64,000 nt of DNA, taken from NCBI GenBank assembly GCA_964020085.1, contig OZ026597.1, forward strand, positions 25,135,672 through 25,199,671, written 5' to 3'. Made by a program: the position numbers and the translations under genes. Below are positions 52,302-62,866 of the stretch, in pieces (within the stretch, counting starts at the first letter, position 1; every line of letters begins with the position of its first letter). Under the pieces are notes generated by a model that had not been told where the DNA came from, did no database searches, and saw only the letters and a program-made list of their open reading frames with translations. The DNA comes from Micromussa lordhowensis. Lineage: Eukaryota; Cnidaria; Anthozoa; Scleractinia; Lobophylliidae.

Positions 52302-53748
52302 CCTCTATACATCTTCTGCACCTACCCTACAAAGAAACACTTTTCACCCTAGACAAAAATGAAACCACCAGATTTTAAGCTCCATACAGTCAAACCTCTC
52401 CACAAAGGCGACTTTGAGGACAGAAAAAAGTAGCCGTTGTAGCGAGGTGGGGGTATAACATGACACCTGTTTTTTTTTCAGAGGTGCAATATTATTTTTC
52501 TTAAAAAAATGCATATTTTAATATGCAGACTGCATGTAACACTATCAAAATATATCAATAAAACAGAAACTAAACAGAAACAGAGATCAACGACATGGAG
52601 TACTCATCAACTTTGGTGACCGTTTACAATAAACTAGTAAGACAATCTCAGATACTGTAGAATGCAATTGATAGCTCTGGTACAGTAGGTCCCAGATCCC
52701 CTGCCCGGTTCACTCCACTCCCTTGCAGAATCTCAACGGATAGAAACCTTGATAAGAAATAATCTTAGCAGTGTGTTTGTTTCATGTGTGTACAGTATTT
52801 TAACTCAAGGTCCAAAATCTTGGTTTCTTGTCGGTCATAAATTTACAATTTGTCAAGTTGTAATGCCACTAACTTGGGAAATTAGTGAAATAATGTGTTT
52901 CCCTGTTTATCTGACCCTCGCAAACACACTACTGTGGCTTGAAAACAATACATGCAGATGATATTTGTTGAACGGACGTAGGACAGGTGCCCATCACTCC
53001 CGACGTTGGGGTAATTCAAACATAGGCACGCACGGCGTGCAAGAGTTATTTTTATGAAGTCTTGAAGATAGGAGCATTCATGGAGCTGTTCACAGTAATG
53101 ATTTGGTTAATTTGACAAGTCTTTTAGGTTGCGATGTACAGCAAGAGAGAAACTGGGAATTTATGATATGCATGGTAAGATAACTAATTAGTAAGCCATA
53201 AAATGTTTGACTGAACAAACTGCAGTGATCTGATTCATTGAAAGTCTGATTTAATTAAATTGCACTTTAATTTGACGCCATGCAGTCTTCAAAGAACATT
53301 TGAACAGTTCTCATTCTTTTTCCTTAAAATATCGGACTGAAATGAATGTCATCAAATCTGCTACTGCAGAGACGCAAAAACAGTTTAGAAATGAAAGCTT
53401 CTTTTTTGTTTAATATCCTGGAAACAATAGCCGACAACTTGTAAGCTTTAATTGAATTTACTTCCATATGAAAGTGTCAAGTTACCATTTATAACTAAAA
53501 ATAGCAAACTTCTTGTGCAAACGATTTACTCCCATATGAAAAACAAAAGTGTCAAATTACCCATCTACCCGTCCATAACATACCCGACACGCCGACTGAG
53601 AGATATTGTTTTTGGTGATTGGTCAATTATAAATCTATAAGATATGGTTTATCTGAGCCTGAAAAGTCAAATATATTTCTCTAAAAACATCCAACAACTG
53701 GTAGCAAGGCCTGACAAAATGTTCACTATACACAGCTAGTATCTATAC
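52302..53748. other. Intergenic, no gene recognised
   Basis: ACAGTCAAACCTCTCCAC near 52386 looks like one end of a pogo/mariner-type element, but no matching right end was found. The rest is AT-rich with short frames. Confidence 0.45.
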
Positions 53749-53907
53749 GTTGCAGGTCAAAATGAAATTCAGGTTGAAATGAAATTCCTTTGTCTCTTAA
53801 TCCTAATTATTCATAGATCATGAATAACTAGGGTTAGAAGACAAAGGAAATTGAGGATCAAACTAGGTTAAAATCATTTTAACCTGAATTTCATTTTGAC
53901 CTGCAAC
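53749..53907. mobile_element. Foldback MITE, TGCAGGTCAAAATGAAATTC family, copy 3
   Basis: GTTGCAGGTCAAAATGAAAT to CATTTTGACCTGCAAC with the ATTCATAGATCATGAAT centre; close to the copy at 22551-22711 over its whole length. Confidence 0.88.
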
Positions 53908-54460
53908 ATATGTACACAACATGTATTGTTGAATTGGTTACATGAGAGATCCGATCGTTCTGCCTGTTTGTACAAACACAATGTATGGGGAAAAACAGTT
54001 ACTTTTATAAGCCAGTCAGTCTGTCTGCGCCAGTCCGTCAGTCAGTTTTCTCTTGTTTCCTTACATCACCCAGAAGGTTTATACATAAAAGCCAAAAAAC
54101 AAGCCAAGAGACTGCCTGGAGTATACTCATTACCAATCTACTAAGCAAAATTTCTGAAATAAAATAATTTGGCCAGCTGTAGAGGAGTAAGCAAAATTGG
54201 TGCTAGTCAAAAAATTGCAGGATGGAGGTAGAGGGAGATAAAAGCACAGTCTGTGATGACACCTCTTGTGTTCCCTGACTTTTACTTTCTCCCCCTCCCC
54301 CTGCTATTCCTGGTCTGACTCCTAGTCTCATTCCTCTTCACATGATCCAGTCACAGAAATGATGAAATGAAGCAATGAAACAAGTGCATTGAAAACTAGC
54401 CGAGGCAGAGAGATGGACAACAGGGATTTTGCACTGTGCCAATAAAGATAATTTCATTTA

Positions 54461-57400
54461 TCACTGCTGTTCATCTGATGATTCCTCATATTCACTACTC
54501 TCTTCCTCCTCAATGGTGCTGCAGTCTTGAACATCAGCTGCTCCACTGGCCAAGTGCAGTCCTTTTGCAGAGACAGGTGAAATATCAGTGGGATCTGGTC
54601 CTTGAGATGTCCCTGACAAGAGTTGTTCTACAGAGATAATATTGAGCAAATGAACTGTGTTCAATACGTGCTTTCAACAAACCCCACACCTGTTTGAGCT
54701 CTGGCAGGTATTAAAAGGACATACAGGACTTTATTCAGAGGTTAAAACTAAAATAAAATAAAAAAAACACACCCTGAAAGGGAGTTCAAAGAAGCAGATC
54801 CTATGTAAAAAAAAAACACTCTAAAATAAAATAATATCAAAAAGGTTATGCCAAAGTCTCCATTACAAATACAAATAAGTGCTAAAAATTTAAAATATAT
54901 TAATTGTATTGTTATGAATTGTTAAATATGTTAGCAGTTGTCAACACTTGGCCCCTTAGTGGAAGTTATGTGCCTCTGTAATACTCTTTAATGGGTGTTG
55001 CCAGGAGCTCATTACCCGGAGCCTCCATCTCCCATACAAGCCCTTGGAGTCAACCCTTTCCGACGAAGAATTATTTTTAGAACAGGCTTTCCCGCGGAAA
55101 ATTTGTCACGCCCTAATGCGTTGTCCGTAATAACCAATCAGAGCGCAGCTTAGTAATGCTCATTTACATATGCTTTTTCGTGCTCTGAAGAACCCTTTGA
55201 CAACAATGGCGGAAAGCGTGCAATATGCGGACGTTCTCGGAAACAATGTATTTTCGCGGGAAAGCCTGTTCTAAAAATAATTCTTCGTCGGAAAGGGTTG
55301 ACTCAAGGGTACAGCACATATGGAGGCTCCGGGTAATCGGCTCCTGGTGTTGCACAGGGGGACCCTTATTGAAAGCACTGAAGTATATTTATTTAAAACT
55401 TAAACTGTTATATGCTGCAAGAAACACAAACTTACCTTTTCCTAGGAGATGGATATCACCATAATACTCCTGACATTGCATAGTTTCTTCATCAAAATCA
55501 GAAGAACCTCCATACAATATGAACTGGTCTCCAACCAGTGTTGCTGTGTGCACCCCCCTGGCAGATGGTTTTTCCCCAGATGATAATGGCTGAAGCCACT
55601 CGTTTGTGTCTACAAAGTTAGTGATAGAAACAGTTATTGTTTTAGGGCAGAATACACTAAAGGACATTGATAATAATAAATTACTGTAAAATGTCTATGA
55701 TAAAAAAAAATTATAAAAGAAAAACAGTAAATATATTTACTTAAAAATTATAACAATGGTAATGACATTTCGGAGAGGTATCTTGTTGTGCATTATTTGT
55801 TTGTTTTTTTCATAACAAAATAAAAAACAAAATTAAAAAACAAAATGGAAACGTTGACTAAAAGCACATGACACAGTGTACATGTAATATCCCACATTTG
55901 TCGATGTATCCAAAACTGTGTGTACTTTCACAAACTGTTGTTGCTCTCTCCAATATCATAGGCTCATTTTCAAACATTTAATTCTGAACACAAAAACATA
56001 ACCACACCACCTCATTGTCATGACAACTGTAACATGCAAGCTTATTGTGATATGTTTTTTAAAGAAATATTGTGCCAAGTAAGTACATGTATATCAATCA
56101 TTAATGTACTAGACAGTGCTGCACTGTATTTGTTTTCAGTCTCCAATGCCTTCTACAAAAGTTGGAGGGCCTCTACTTGAAGTAAATGGAGAAAATCCCC
56201 AGCCACTAATGAAAGATACCTTACCTGTTAGATTGTTTAGTTTTGATATCTGTTGTGGTTTTTAGTGATTTTGTTTTTCAAACAATTGGTTTTTAGGTTT
56301 TTATGATAAGAAAAGGTTAACCAAAGGTTGGTTATCTGCCTACAGTGGATACTATTTTGGAGATTAGAGTCATTGTCTCTAGGTCTAGAAGTGGAAGGGA
56401 ATTTAGTTTGCATCCCAAATTGAGGGTTTTGCCTGGAAATAGGCATTTATGACATTTAATTGCCAGTATCATATTAAAATTGAGGAAGACTAGAGCTTTG
56501 GCTGGAAGTAACTTACAACATAGTAACTTAATAATAGTTTATTCACAATCAATCACCCACAGAGAACAAACAAAGATGACAACAATACATTGACGACAAA
56601 AATACATGAGAAATTGTGAAGGGAGGTAGAAGAGGTTATCCCTTTCTAGTCCACCTCCTTAACATATATAGCAATTAAAAATAGGAAAAAAAAAAAAGGA
56701 GATGAACATGTAATGAAAATTCTAGTAAGTCCTGCTCAGTTGATACCAAAGTGAAGTGCATATGATTAGTCTGTCAATGTGCACAATGAAACTAATGTTA
56801 TATGTAAAAAAGGATGAATGCTTGTTTTAAAAGTGGAGATATTTGCAAAGAGTAGATCAAGAGGACTAGTTGGCCTTCTCCTAGTAAACATTCCACCAGT
56901 TTTGTGCACTGTGAGGAGCAAGACAACTAATACCCAGAAGAAACAAATCTCCCAATTTGGCTATATACTTTCATATGCCTATAAAACAACCTATTAAATA
57001 GCTGCCGTTTAATCACCTGTATCAAATATATGAAGATTATCAAAATGTGCATTCTCCGGGCTTCTCCCTCCAAACACTACCACTCTGTTGCCCACAGCAG
57101 TGCAGGTGTGAAATGAACGAGGCTCTGGTTGTCGTCCTGTGGTTTGTGTTGAAATCCACTCCATAGTTTCTGAGAATGAATAGTATGTTGTTATTGTTTC
57201 AAGGTAGTAGCCAAAATGGTTCCTGGCAAAATTCACCATCTATCACATCATCACAGCCAGCTACTTTACTGGGCTATTTGTCTGATTCACAAATAAATGA
57301 CAAACTACCCTGCTTACTCCAGCAGTAATTCTGTATAATTTAGAACTTTGTTTTAACAGTACTGTGTTTAGATACTCTGATACGTTAAATAAAAAAAATA

Positions 57401-59820
57401 AAATATTTATAGAGGAAGCCACATCAGCCTTTGCTGGTTTTCATGCGTGTCCTCTATCCTGGTCAAATTTAAAAAAATTGGAATTGAATTGTGTGTTTTT
57501 GTAGGGAGGAAAACCGGAGAAGCTGGAGAAAAACCCTTGCAGCAAGGAGAGAACCAACAACAAACTCAACCCACATATGGCACTGGGCTGGAATCACACC
57601 TACGCCACAATGGTGTGAGGCGAGTACTCTCACTGCTGCGCCATGCTGTGACATGCCTGCTACCTACATACAGTGTACTATCCATGTCTATTGGTTCTAC
57701 TGGGCATTAAAATGTAAGTGACATACCTTCACTTACAATGATATTAATCAACACAAAATAAACAAAAACTTACCCATATTCAACACATAGAGGTCATTCT
57801 TCCTGCCAACACTGTCTCTGCCTCCAAAGATAACAAGTTTTGATCCAACAACACACATTCCATGAGCTGCTCTAGGTGTTGGGCATCCAGTAAATGAAGG
57901 AGTCAGTTTTTCCCATGTGCAGCTCTCTGGAAATGTTTTAACAACAAATAGTTAAATCAGACTTAAATGTTACATTTATGCCAGTTTTGTGAGTGACTGG
58001 TGAATGAGTACACTTCTAACCCCTTTCAGTTATCTACCCCTTAGAACTAAGATTTACCTACAGCTGAAGTTCCATTAAGGACTGTGCCCCAGGCGAACGG
58101 ACAAACTATGAGAACCATTTTGCCTACCACAGGGATGTCAGTAGGTTTTTGAGTAGCAGGTTTCATCCGAAGAGTAGGTGGCTATTTCCATTTTATTTCT
58201 CCAATATCACTCTCAGAACTGACCTACAGCTGTACTAACATTTGGAGTAACTGGCGCAATATTCAAAATAGCCGGTGAAATGCACCGGTTGCCGGCTTAG
58301 TTTGACAACCCTGCTACCAGTGGGACTAGCATCCTATTAGATGACGTAGAAATAACTGACCTTAGTCACTTTGTTACAAAGAACTAAGTTACATGTAATC
58401 GACTAGCCATCTTCTTTCTCCGATCCTCAAGATTGGGAACTTTTGGTTTGTAGGTGACCCTGGGCACATTTTTAAGCTTATGCAATGTTAGTTAATATCT
58501 TCTATGCACTGAATGGTAAGTGCTAGCGTGTGTGTACCTGTATCAAAACTAAAGAGATCATTAAACCATCCAAACTGTGCTTGATCTGGCTCACTAGTGT
58601 CAGTCTCAGTATCTTCCAAAGGTCCAAAGCCACCGAAGAAGAAAACCTTGGTTCCCATAGTAACACATGTTAGCTTGTCACGTGGAGATGGAGGCATACC
58701 TTTATATGCCACATTTTGCCATTGCTTTGTTTCTGATGCAATGAAAGAATAATGGGAGATATTAAATAAAGGGTGGAATTTCAATGTTTTTTTTTTTTTT
58801 TTTTTTGGGGGGGGGGTTCACAGACATTTAAGACCTTCAAAATCAATGGATCTCACTTGAGGACTACAGAAATTTTCAATATCATACCAGTATCAAAGAC
58901 ATGAAGATCATTGAGCCATCCACTATCTCTGCTTAGTCCTCCAAAAACATATAGTTTTCTTCCAACTCCAGCCATAGCAGCAGAGGATCTTGATGATGGT
59001 ACTTGACCTCCAGTTACAATCTTGTTCAATGTGTGAGAATCTAGGCAAAATAAACAGAAATTTCATGAAATGTGTGTTCACCTTACACATGCAAGGGTGC
59101 AGGGTCGGTATAGGGAAGGCCTGCAAGGCAAGTTGGAAGGAGCCTTGATGTATCTATTCAGTTTCCTGCTTCTGTCTAAAAGAATTTAAATAAGAAAGGT
59201 GAACATATATAGAATTCAGAATACACCCTCTAATACAGCTCAGGTACTATACAAGGACCAGAGTTCCCACTAGTTTTCGATTGGCAATCAATGGTCGAAT
59301 TTCATCAATATTGGGCACGCCGCGATTCCATTACTAGCTAAAGACAATATTTCCATTCCTAAATAGAGCTTTCATAAGAAGGCAACATTTGATTTTCGTC
59401 ACGCTTCCAGAAAGATAAACTTATGATAACCCTTATTATTATTTAGGCTTATTTATAAAAACTTCATATGTTAAGATTAAAATAAGCTTAATTATTTACT
59501 TAATCGTATCTATAACAAATTTCTCGATCATGATTGGTTCTCTGCGCGCCTATTTGTCACGTAATCAGTGCGTGATGACGTGGGTGTCCAATTACAGGTG
59601 TCCGATTTGAACTTTTTGTAATCGGACACCTGTAATTGGATACCCACGTAATTTTCATGTTAGTTACACTCGCTTTAATGGTTTCCTTAGCAAAGTTTTC
59701 TGCAGTTTTCAAAACTTAGGAAAAGCGCTACAGACGTTTTCTCTCAAAAGAAGTTCTCAAAAGACATTTTTTAGATACGATTAATTAGTAATTAGACTTC
59801 GTGTCGTACAATTCAGTGAA

Positions 59821-59864
<44 letters not shown>

Positions 59865-59886
59865 TCCGATTTTGAAATTACTCGCG

Positions 59887-59918
<32 letters not shown>

Positions 59919-60305
59919 TAATTACTATTACTAAGTTTAACTTATTTCTGCTTATATTTGCAATTGACCATGCGATGTCTGCTCTGTCGATCATACAAAC
60001 GCAGTTTCGTTTCCCTTCCGACAGTAAATCGCGATTCCAAATCATTTTTAACATGATTACGAACTTCGATGTCGCAAATGCTTACCAGTGTCGAAAACAA
60101 GGATCTCGTTGCATTCTGCTGCTTCGCCGATATCAGAAAGCCAACGAACTCCGCCAAATACGTACAGTTTGTTCGCCATGGCGGCGGCACAATGTCCGTC
60201 TCGAGATGGTAATTTGGCGTCCATTTCTACCTTTTTCCATGCGATACTTATATCATTTAGCAGCTTTGTTCCATAGTGAATCGGTGCTGAGGATTCGTTT
60301 CCCAT
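54461..60305 (-). CDS. Kelch-repeat beta-propeller protein (KLHDC1/2-like), 7 exons, 404 residues
   Basis: Exons 5' to 3': 60305-60086, 59040-58888, 58732-58538, 57926-57774, 57169-57017, 55609-55436, 54627-54461. Junctions are GT/AG, every intron is phase 1, and the total is 1215 nt. Six kelch blades are marked by di-glycines: LYVFGGVRW, LYVFGGLSR, VFFFGGFGP, LVIFGGRDS, VVVFGGRSP and FILYGGSSD, each followed by a tryptophan-bearing strand. Exons 2, 4 and 5 are 153 nt each, one blade per exon. The third blade (PPSPRDKLTC; FGWFNDLFSFDT) resembles KLHDC1/KLHDC2, substrate receptors of CUL2 ligases. Residues 360-404 form an acidic Ser/Glu tail (EEEESSEYEESSDEQQ). I chose the ATG at 60305 (MGNESSAPIHYG); an in-frame ATG at 60461 would add 52 residues with no family resemblance. 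The specific orthologue is unsure. Confidence 0.88.
55001..55347. mobile_element. hAT-like MITE, about 347 bp, long inverted repeats
   Basis: CAGGAGC and TTACCCGGAGCCTCCAT at the left are mirrored by ATGGAGGCTCCGGGTAA and GCTCCTG at the right. Inside, AACCCTTTCCGACGAAGAAT through GGCTTTCCCGCG is also inverted. GTGTTGC on both sides fits a 7-8 bp target duplication. CAGG ends and this duplication size suggest hAT. Inside intron 6 of the kelch gene. Confidence 0.8.
55610..57016. other. Kelch gene intron 5
   Basis: AT-rich with A-runs near 55690-55850. No gene or mobile element recognised. Confidence 0.5.
57490..57655 (-). mobile_element. tRNA-derived SINE in kelch intron 4
   Basis: On the minus strand ATGGCGCAGCAGTGAGAGTA (A box) and GTAGGTGTGATTCCAGCCC (diverged B box) are followed by a body GTTGAGTTTGTTGTTGGTTC and TTGCTGCAAGGGTTTTTCTC. 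This tRNA head plus GTTTTTCTCC(A/G)G-type body is the pattern of a widespread animal SINE class. The TTCGA of the B box has decayed to TGTGA. Confidence 0.6.
58786..58817. repeat. Homopolymer T run followed by G run
   Basis: About 20 T directly followed by about 10 G in kelch intron 2. Assembly lengths of such runs are often unreliable. Confidence 0.8.
59501..59929. mobile_element. Composite double-hairpin MITE, copy 2
   Basis: Same composite as 5442-5884: TAATCGTATCTATAACAAA start, GTGTCCAATTACAGGTGTCC inner arms, then the CTCGCGCTTCGCGCTC hairpin. About 20 bp of the first right-hand inverted repeat are missing. In kelch intron 1. Confidence 0.8.
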
Positions 60306-60437
60306 TGCAGCTTTATATGGAAGGAAAAAATGAAGACAAATTATCACCAAAACTTGTGACTGTTCTGGAGCTGCGCGCGAAGTTTTGGCGGGAAGCGCGC
60401 AACCTCCAATCAGATCGAACATAAGATCGAATCTCAG
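60306..60437. promoter_or_regulatory. Bidirectional promoter between the kelch gene and ADAL
   Basis: 132 bp separate the two divergent start codons. The gap holds TTTTGGCGGGAA (60383-60394), a close match to the E2F consensus, CCAATCAG (about 60415-60422), and several GCGC steps in otherwise AT-rich DNA. No TATA box. Joint control by E2F and NF-Y type factors is inferred from these motifs only. Confidence 0.65.
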
Positions 60438-62866
60438 ATGGCCCAGGTCGCTCACGGCCACCTCACTCTTCTTTCCAACATGGCTTACACTGCAAGCAAA
60501 TTTGCTGAGGGCAGAATACCTTTCAATTTCTTCAAAAAAGTTCCGAAAATTGTAAGAATCTTAAGAAACCTTTTCGAGTGGTATTGTTTAACATTTCGAA
60601 AAGAGCGAAAAAAAGATTTTTCACGGAGATGACCACATGATATTTCTCTTTGCGGTCTTTACGTTTACATGACTTGTCAACTTTCAGGAACTTCATGCTC
60701 ATATCAACGGATCTATAAGCGCCGAGACGATCGAGAAGCTCATCAAGCGAAAGTCTGATCAAGTAAAAGAAAACTGCTTAGTGTCTAAATGGCAAACAAC
60801 AATTCAGAAAGGAGACAAGAGAGATTTAGACGAGTAAGTACCTTTTGAAAATAAATTAAGGACGGAGCTTATTATGCAATACAATGGTCTTGCATACAAA
60901 TCTCCAGATTTATAGGACCGTGTGGAAAAAGTAAATCTTAGCAGGGACTATTGGGATCTACAAAGAAAGCTGGGGGTGGCCATGTATTTTCCCGAGATAG
61001 TTCGCCTTGAATCTCAAACAAAATAATGCTGACATCAGCTTTAATTTTTCTGAAAAAAGAAGGAAAATATATTTCATCACAGATTTCCTTAGAATTCGCC
61101 TTTATTAAGATTTTTTACACTACATGGTAAATGGTAATATGTTCTTAATTTTAAAATCGTCACAGCAGTGCCTTCAGCGTCTCTGAATGTTCTCCTCTGG
61201 TTTAGCCAAAATACGGGTTTACCTCGGTGTAAAAACTTGAAGTTTTTCTTTGTTTTGTAGCTATTGTTAGGGTTAGGGTCAATTATGTTGTCTTCTTTGT
61301 TTTTTTTTCCACTGGTGAGTGTCACTGGTTCTTACACCGAGGATGTCTGTCTGATAGTTCCCTCACAAACAGAAACTAGTCACATGTTGAATAGGCTTGC
61401 CACTTCCATGTCATAACATCAAATTAAGGGTGTAAACTATGCCTTGCCAGGATGGCAGCGTTCGTTAGTTCTCTAAGTTATGTTTTTGCTGGCGTAGCAC
61501 GCGCAGAACTGTGAACCGTTAGAAAGCCGTTACTCAGTTGGCTTTAAAAAACCGATGAAGGCCAAAGTTGTTTGGTCGAAACGTCTTGAAGTTTCATTAA
61601 CGTTGTTTTTAACGTTAACAAGAGTCAGTGACAAACACAAATTTTAACTCCAAAAGTAGATACCTTCCTTAAGAACTTATGTTATCCCTATCCTTATTGT
61701 TTTCTTATGGATGTTGTTTAAATCAATATGTTATCCATTATAACCCCTCCTCTGTTTTGCCTTTTATTTCATCCACAATTCATTCATCTATTCATTCCTT
61801 CCATCCATCCCTGTATCCTTTCTTCCTTCCTTCCCCCATCCATCCATATTGTTCCAGTCATTCATTCAATCAGGCAATCAATCAATCAATCAATCAATAA
61901 TTAAATCAAGGACTATCCCATCAAAAGTAACAGTCATCTGTAAAGTATAGTGTGAAAATGTACACACACCATGGTGTACAGATTGTACAACATTCAAGCT
62001 GTGTAATCTGTAACACTTTCTCTTGTGTGCAGGTGTTTGACAATGTTTGGTATTATATACCAGCTTGTAGATGACACTGATGCAGTGTTCTTGGTAAGGG
62101 TATAAACATTATTCAGTTTACACTCTATACACTCTGACTTTGAAAAATTTCCACCCCCAAACTATGGAATGATCTGCCTCTTGAAATTAGATTAAGGCCA
62201 TTGGTTGCCGTGTTTCAGTCGCGTTTAAAAACTCGTCTTTTTAGAATTGCTTTTAGATAATTATTTCTATCTTTAAGTTTATACTTAGTTCAGTTTAAAT
62301 TACTATATTTAGTTTTACTTCCATGACTGTAAAGCGATATAGAGCTTTGTATATACCCGGTACTCACTTTTTAAATGAAGTTATTATTATTAAAGCAATT
62401 TATCATCTATCTCCCATGAGTGGAGTGCAAACAATGTGCAAAGTAATTCTTTCTAACACATGAAAAACAGTTCAAAGTTAGGATTTGGAGAAAGAAATCA
62501 CTGGACTCTAAGTCTCTTATGAGACGTAAATTATTTGTGTATTGTTCAACCCCTGTTAACAGCCACCCTTGGAGAAATGGATAGTGGCCACTTAAAGGGG
62601 GCTGGCTACTTTAATAGAGGTAAACACAATAGAAAAGCCTTCATTGGGACTTTGATTACTGGCTCCCTAATAGGGTAGCTATTTAATAGGTGGCTGTTTA
62701 ATAGGGGTTTGACTGTACTTTTCTTGTTATGGAGCACTGGTCAATATATTTCACACCTGTATTGATTATATCTTCAAGGTTACAAAAAGTGTCATTGAAG
62801 ACTTTGAACAAGATAATGTAAAATATTTGGAGCTGAGGAGTACTCCAAGAGCTAATCCAGAAACAG
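60438..62866 (+). CDS. ADAL: ADAL-like N6-methyl-AMP deaminase, 5' part (exons 1-4), cut by the window end
   Basis: Exons: 60438-60551, 60688-60833, 62033-62093, 62779-62866; joins are GT/AG with consistent phase (0, 2, 0) and the last exon ends in phase 1. The read-through VPKIELHAHINGSISAE, then CLTMFGIIYQLVDD and EDFEQDNVKYLELRSTPRAN match vertebrate ADAL (LPKVELHAHLNGSIS; DGVKYLELRSTPR) almost without gaps. HAH supplies the first two zinc ligands of the amidohydrolase fold (about residues 41 and 43). The family deaminates N6-methyl-AMP to IMP in the cytosol. A second in-frame ATG at 60480 could be the real start. At least 200 residues remain beyond the window; no further exon was found up to 64000. 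Confidence 0.9.
61552..61585 (+). ncRNA. Hammerhead-ribozyme-like motif, minimal Penelope type
   Basis: CCGATGA, then helix II GGCC/GGTC with a 10-nt loop, then GAAAC directly followed by GTC. Penelope-like elements carry minimal hammerheads of this layout with an ultra-short helix III. The core differs from CUGANGA by U-to-C at position 2, so activity is doubtful. Probably the 3' remnant of a Penelope-like element. Confidence 0.5.
61760..61905. repeat. Simple-repeat tract (TTCA/TCCA/TCAA tetranucleotides)
   Basis: Runs of ATTCATTC, TCCATCCATCC, TTCCTTCC and TCAATCAATCAATCAAT. Pure low complexity; the open frame across it is not a gene. Confidence 0.85.
62545..62716. mobile_element. Short pogo/mariner-like MITE
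   Basis: The right end GGTGGCTGTTTAATAGGGG and TTTGACTGTA is mirrored by a decayed left end CAACCCCTGTTAACAGCCACC. Ends of the CAGTCAAACCCC type with TA at the border are common for Tigger/pogo-related elements. In ADAL intron 3. Confidence 0.6.

Larger units (their letters stand above)
60834..62032. other. ADAL intron 2
   Basis: Contains a hammerhead-like motif (61552-61585) and a simple-repeat tract (61760-61905). A GTTAGGGTTAGGGT word at about 61266 is too short to be telomeric repeat. Otherwise unremarkable. Confidence 0.5.

Noticed and set aside
60306..60461. Upstream in-frame ATG (60461) for the kelch protein
   Set aside because: It would add 52 residues with no kelch similarity and would overlap the start of ADAL; the ATG at 60305 directly precedes the first blade.
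61260..61275. GTTAGGGTTAGGGT as telomeric repeat
   Set aside because: Only two units within an intron; too short to mean an interstitial telomere.
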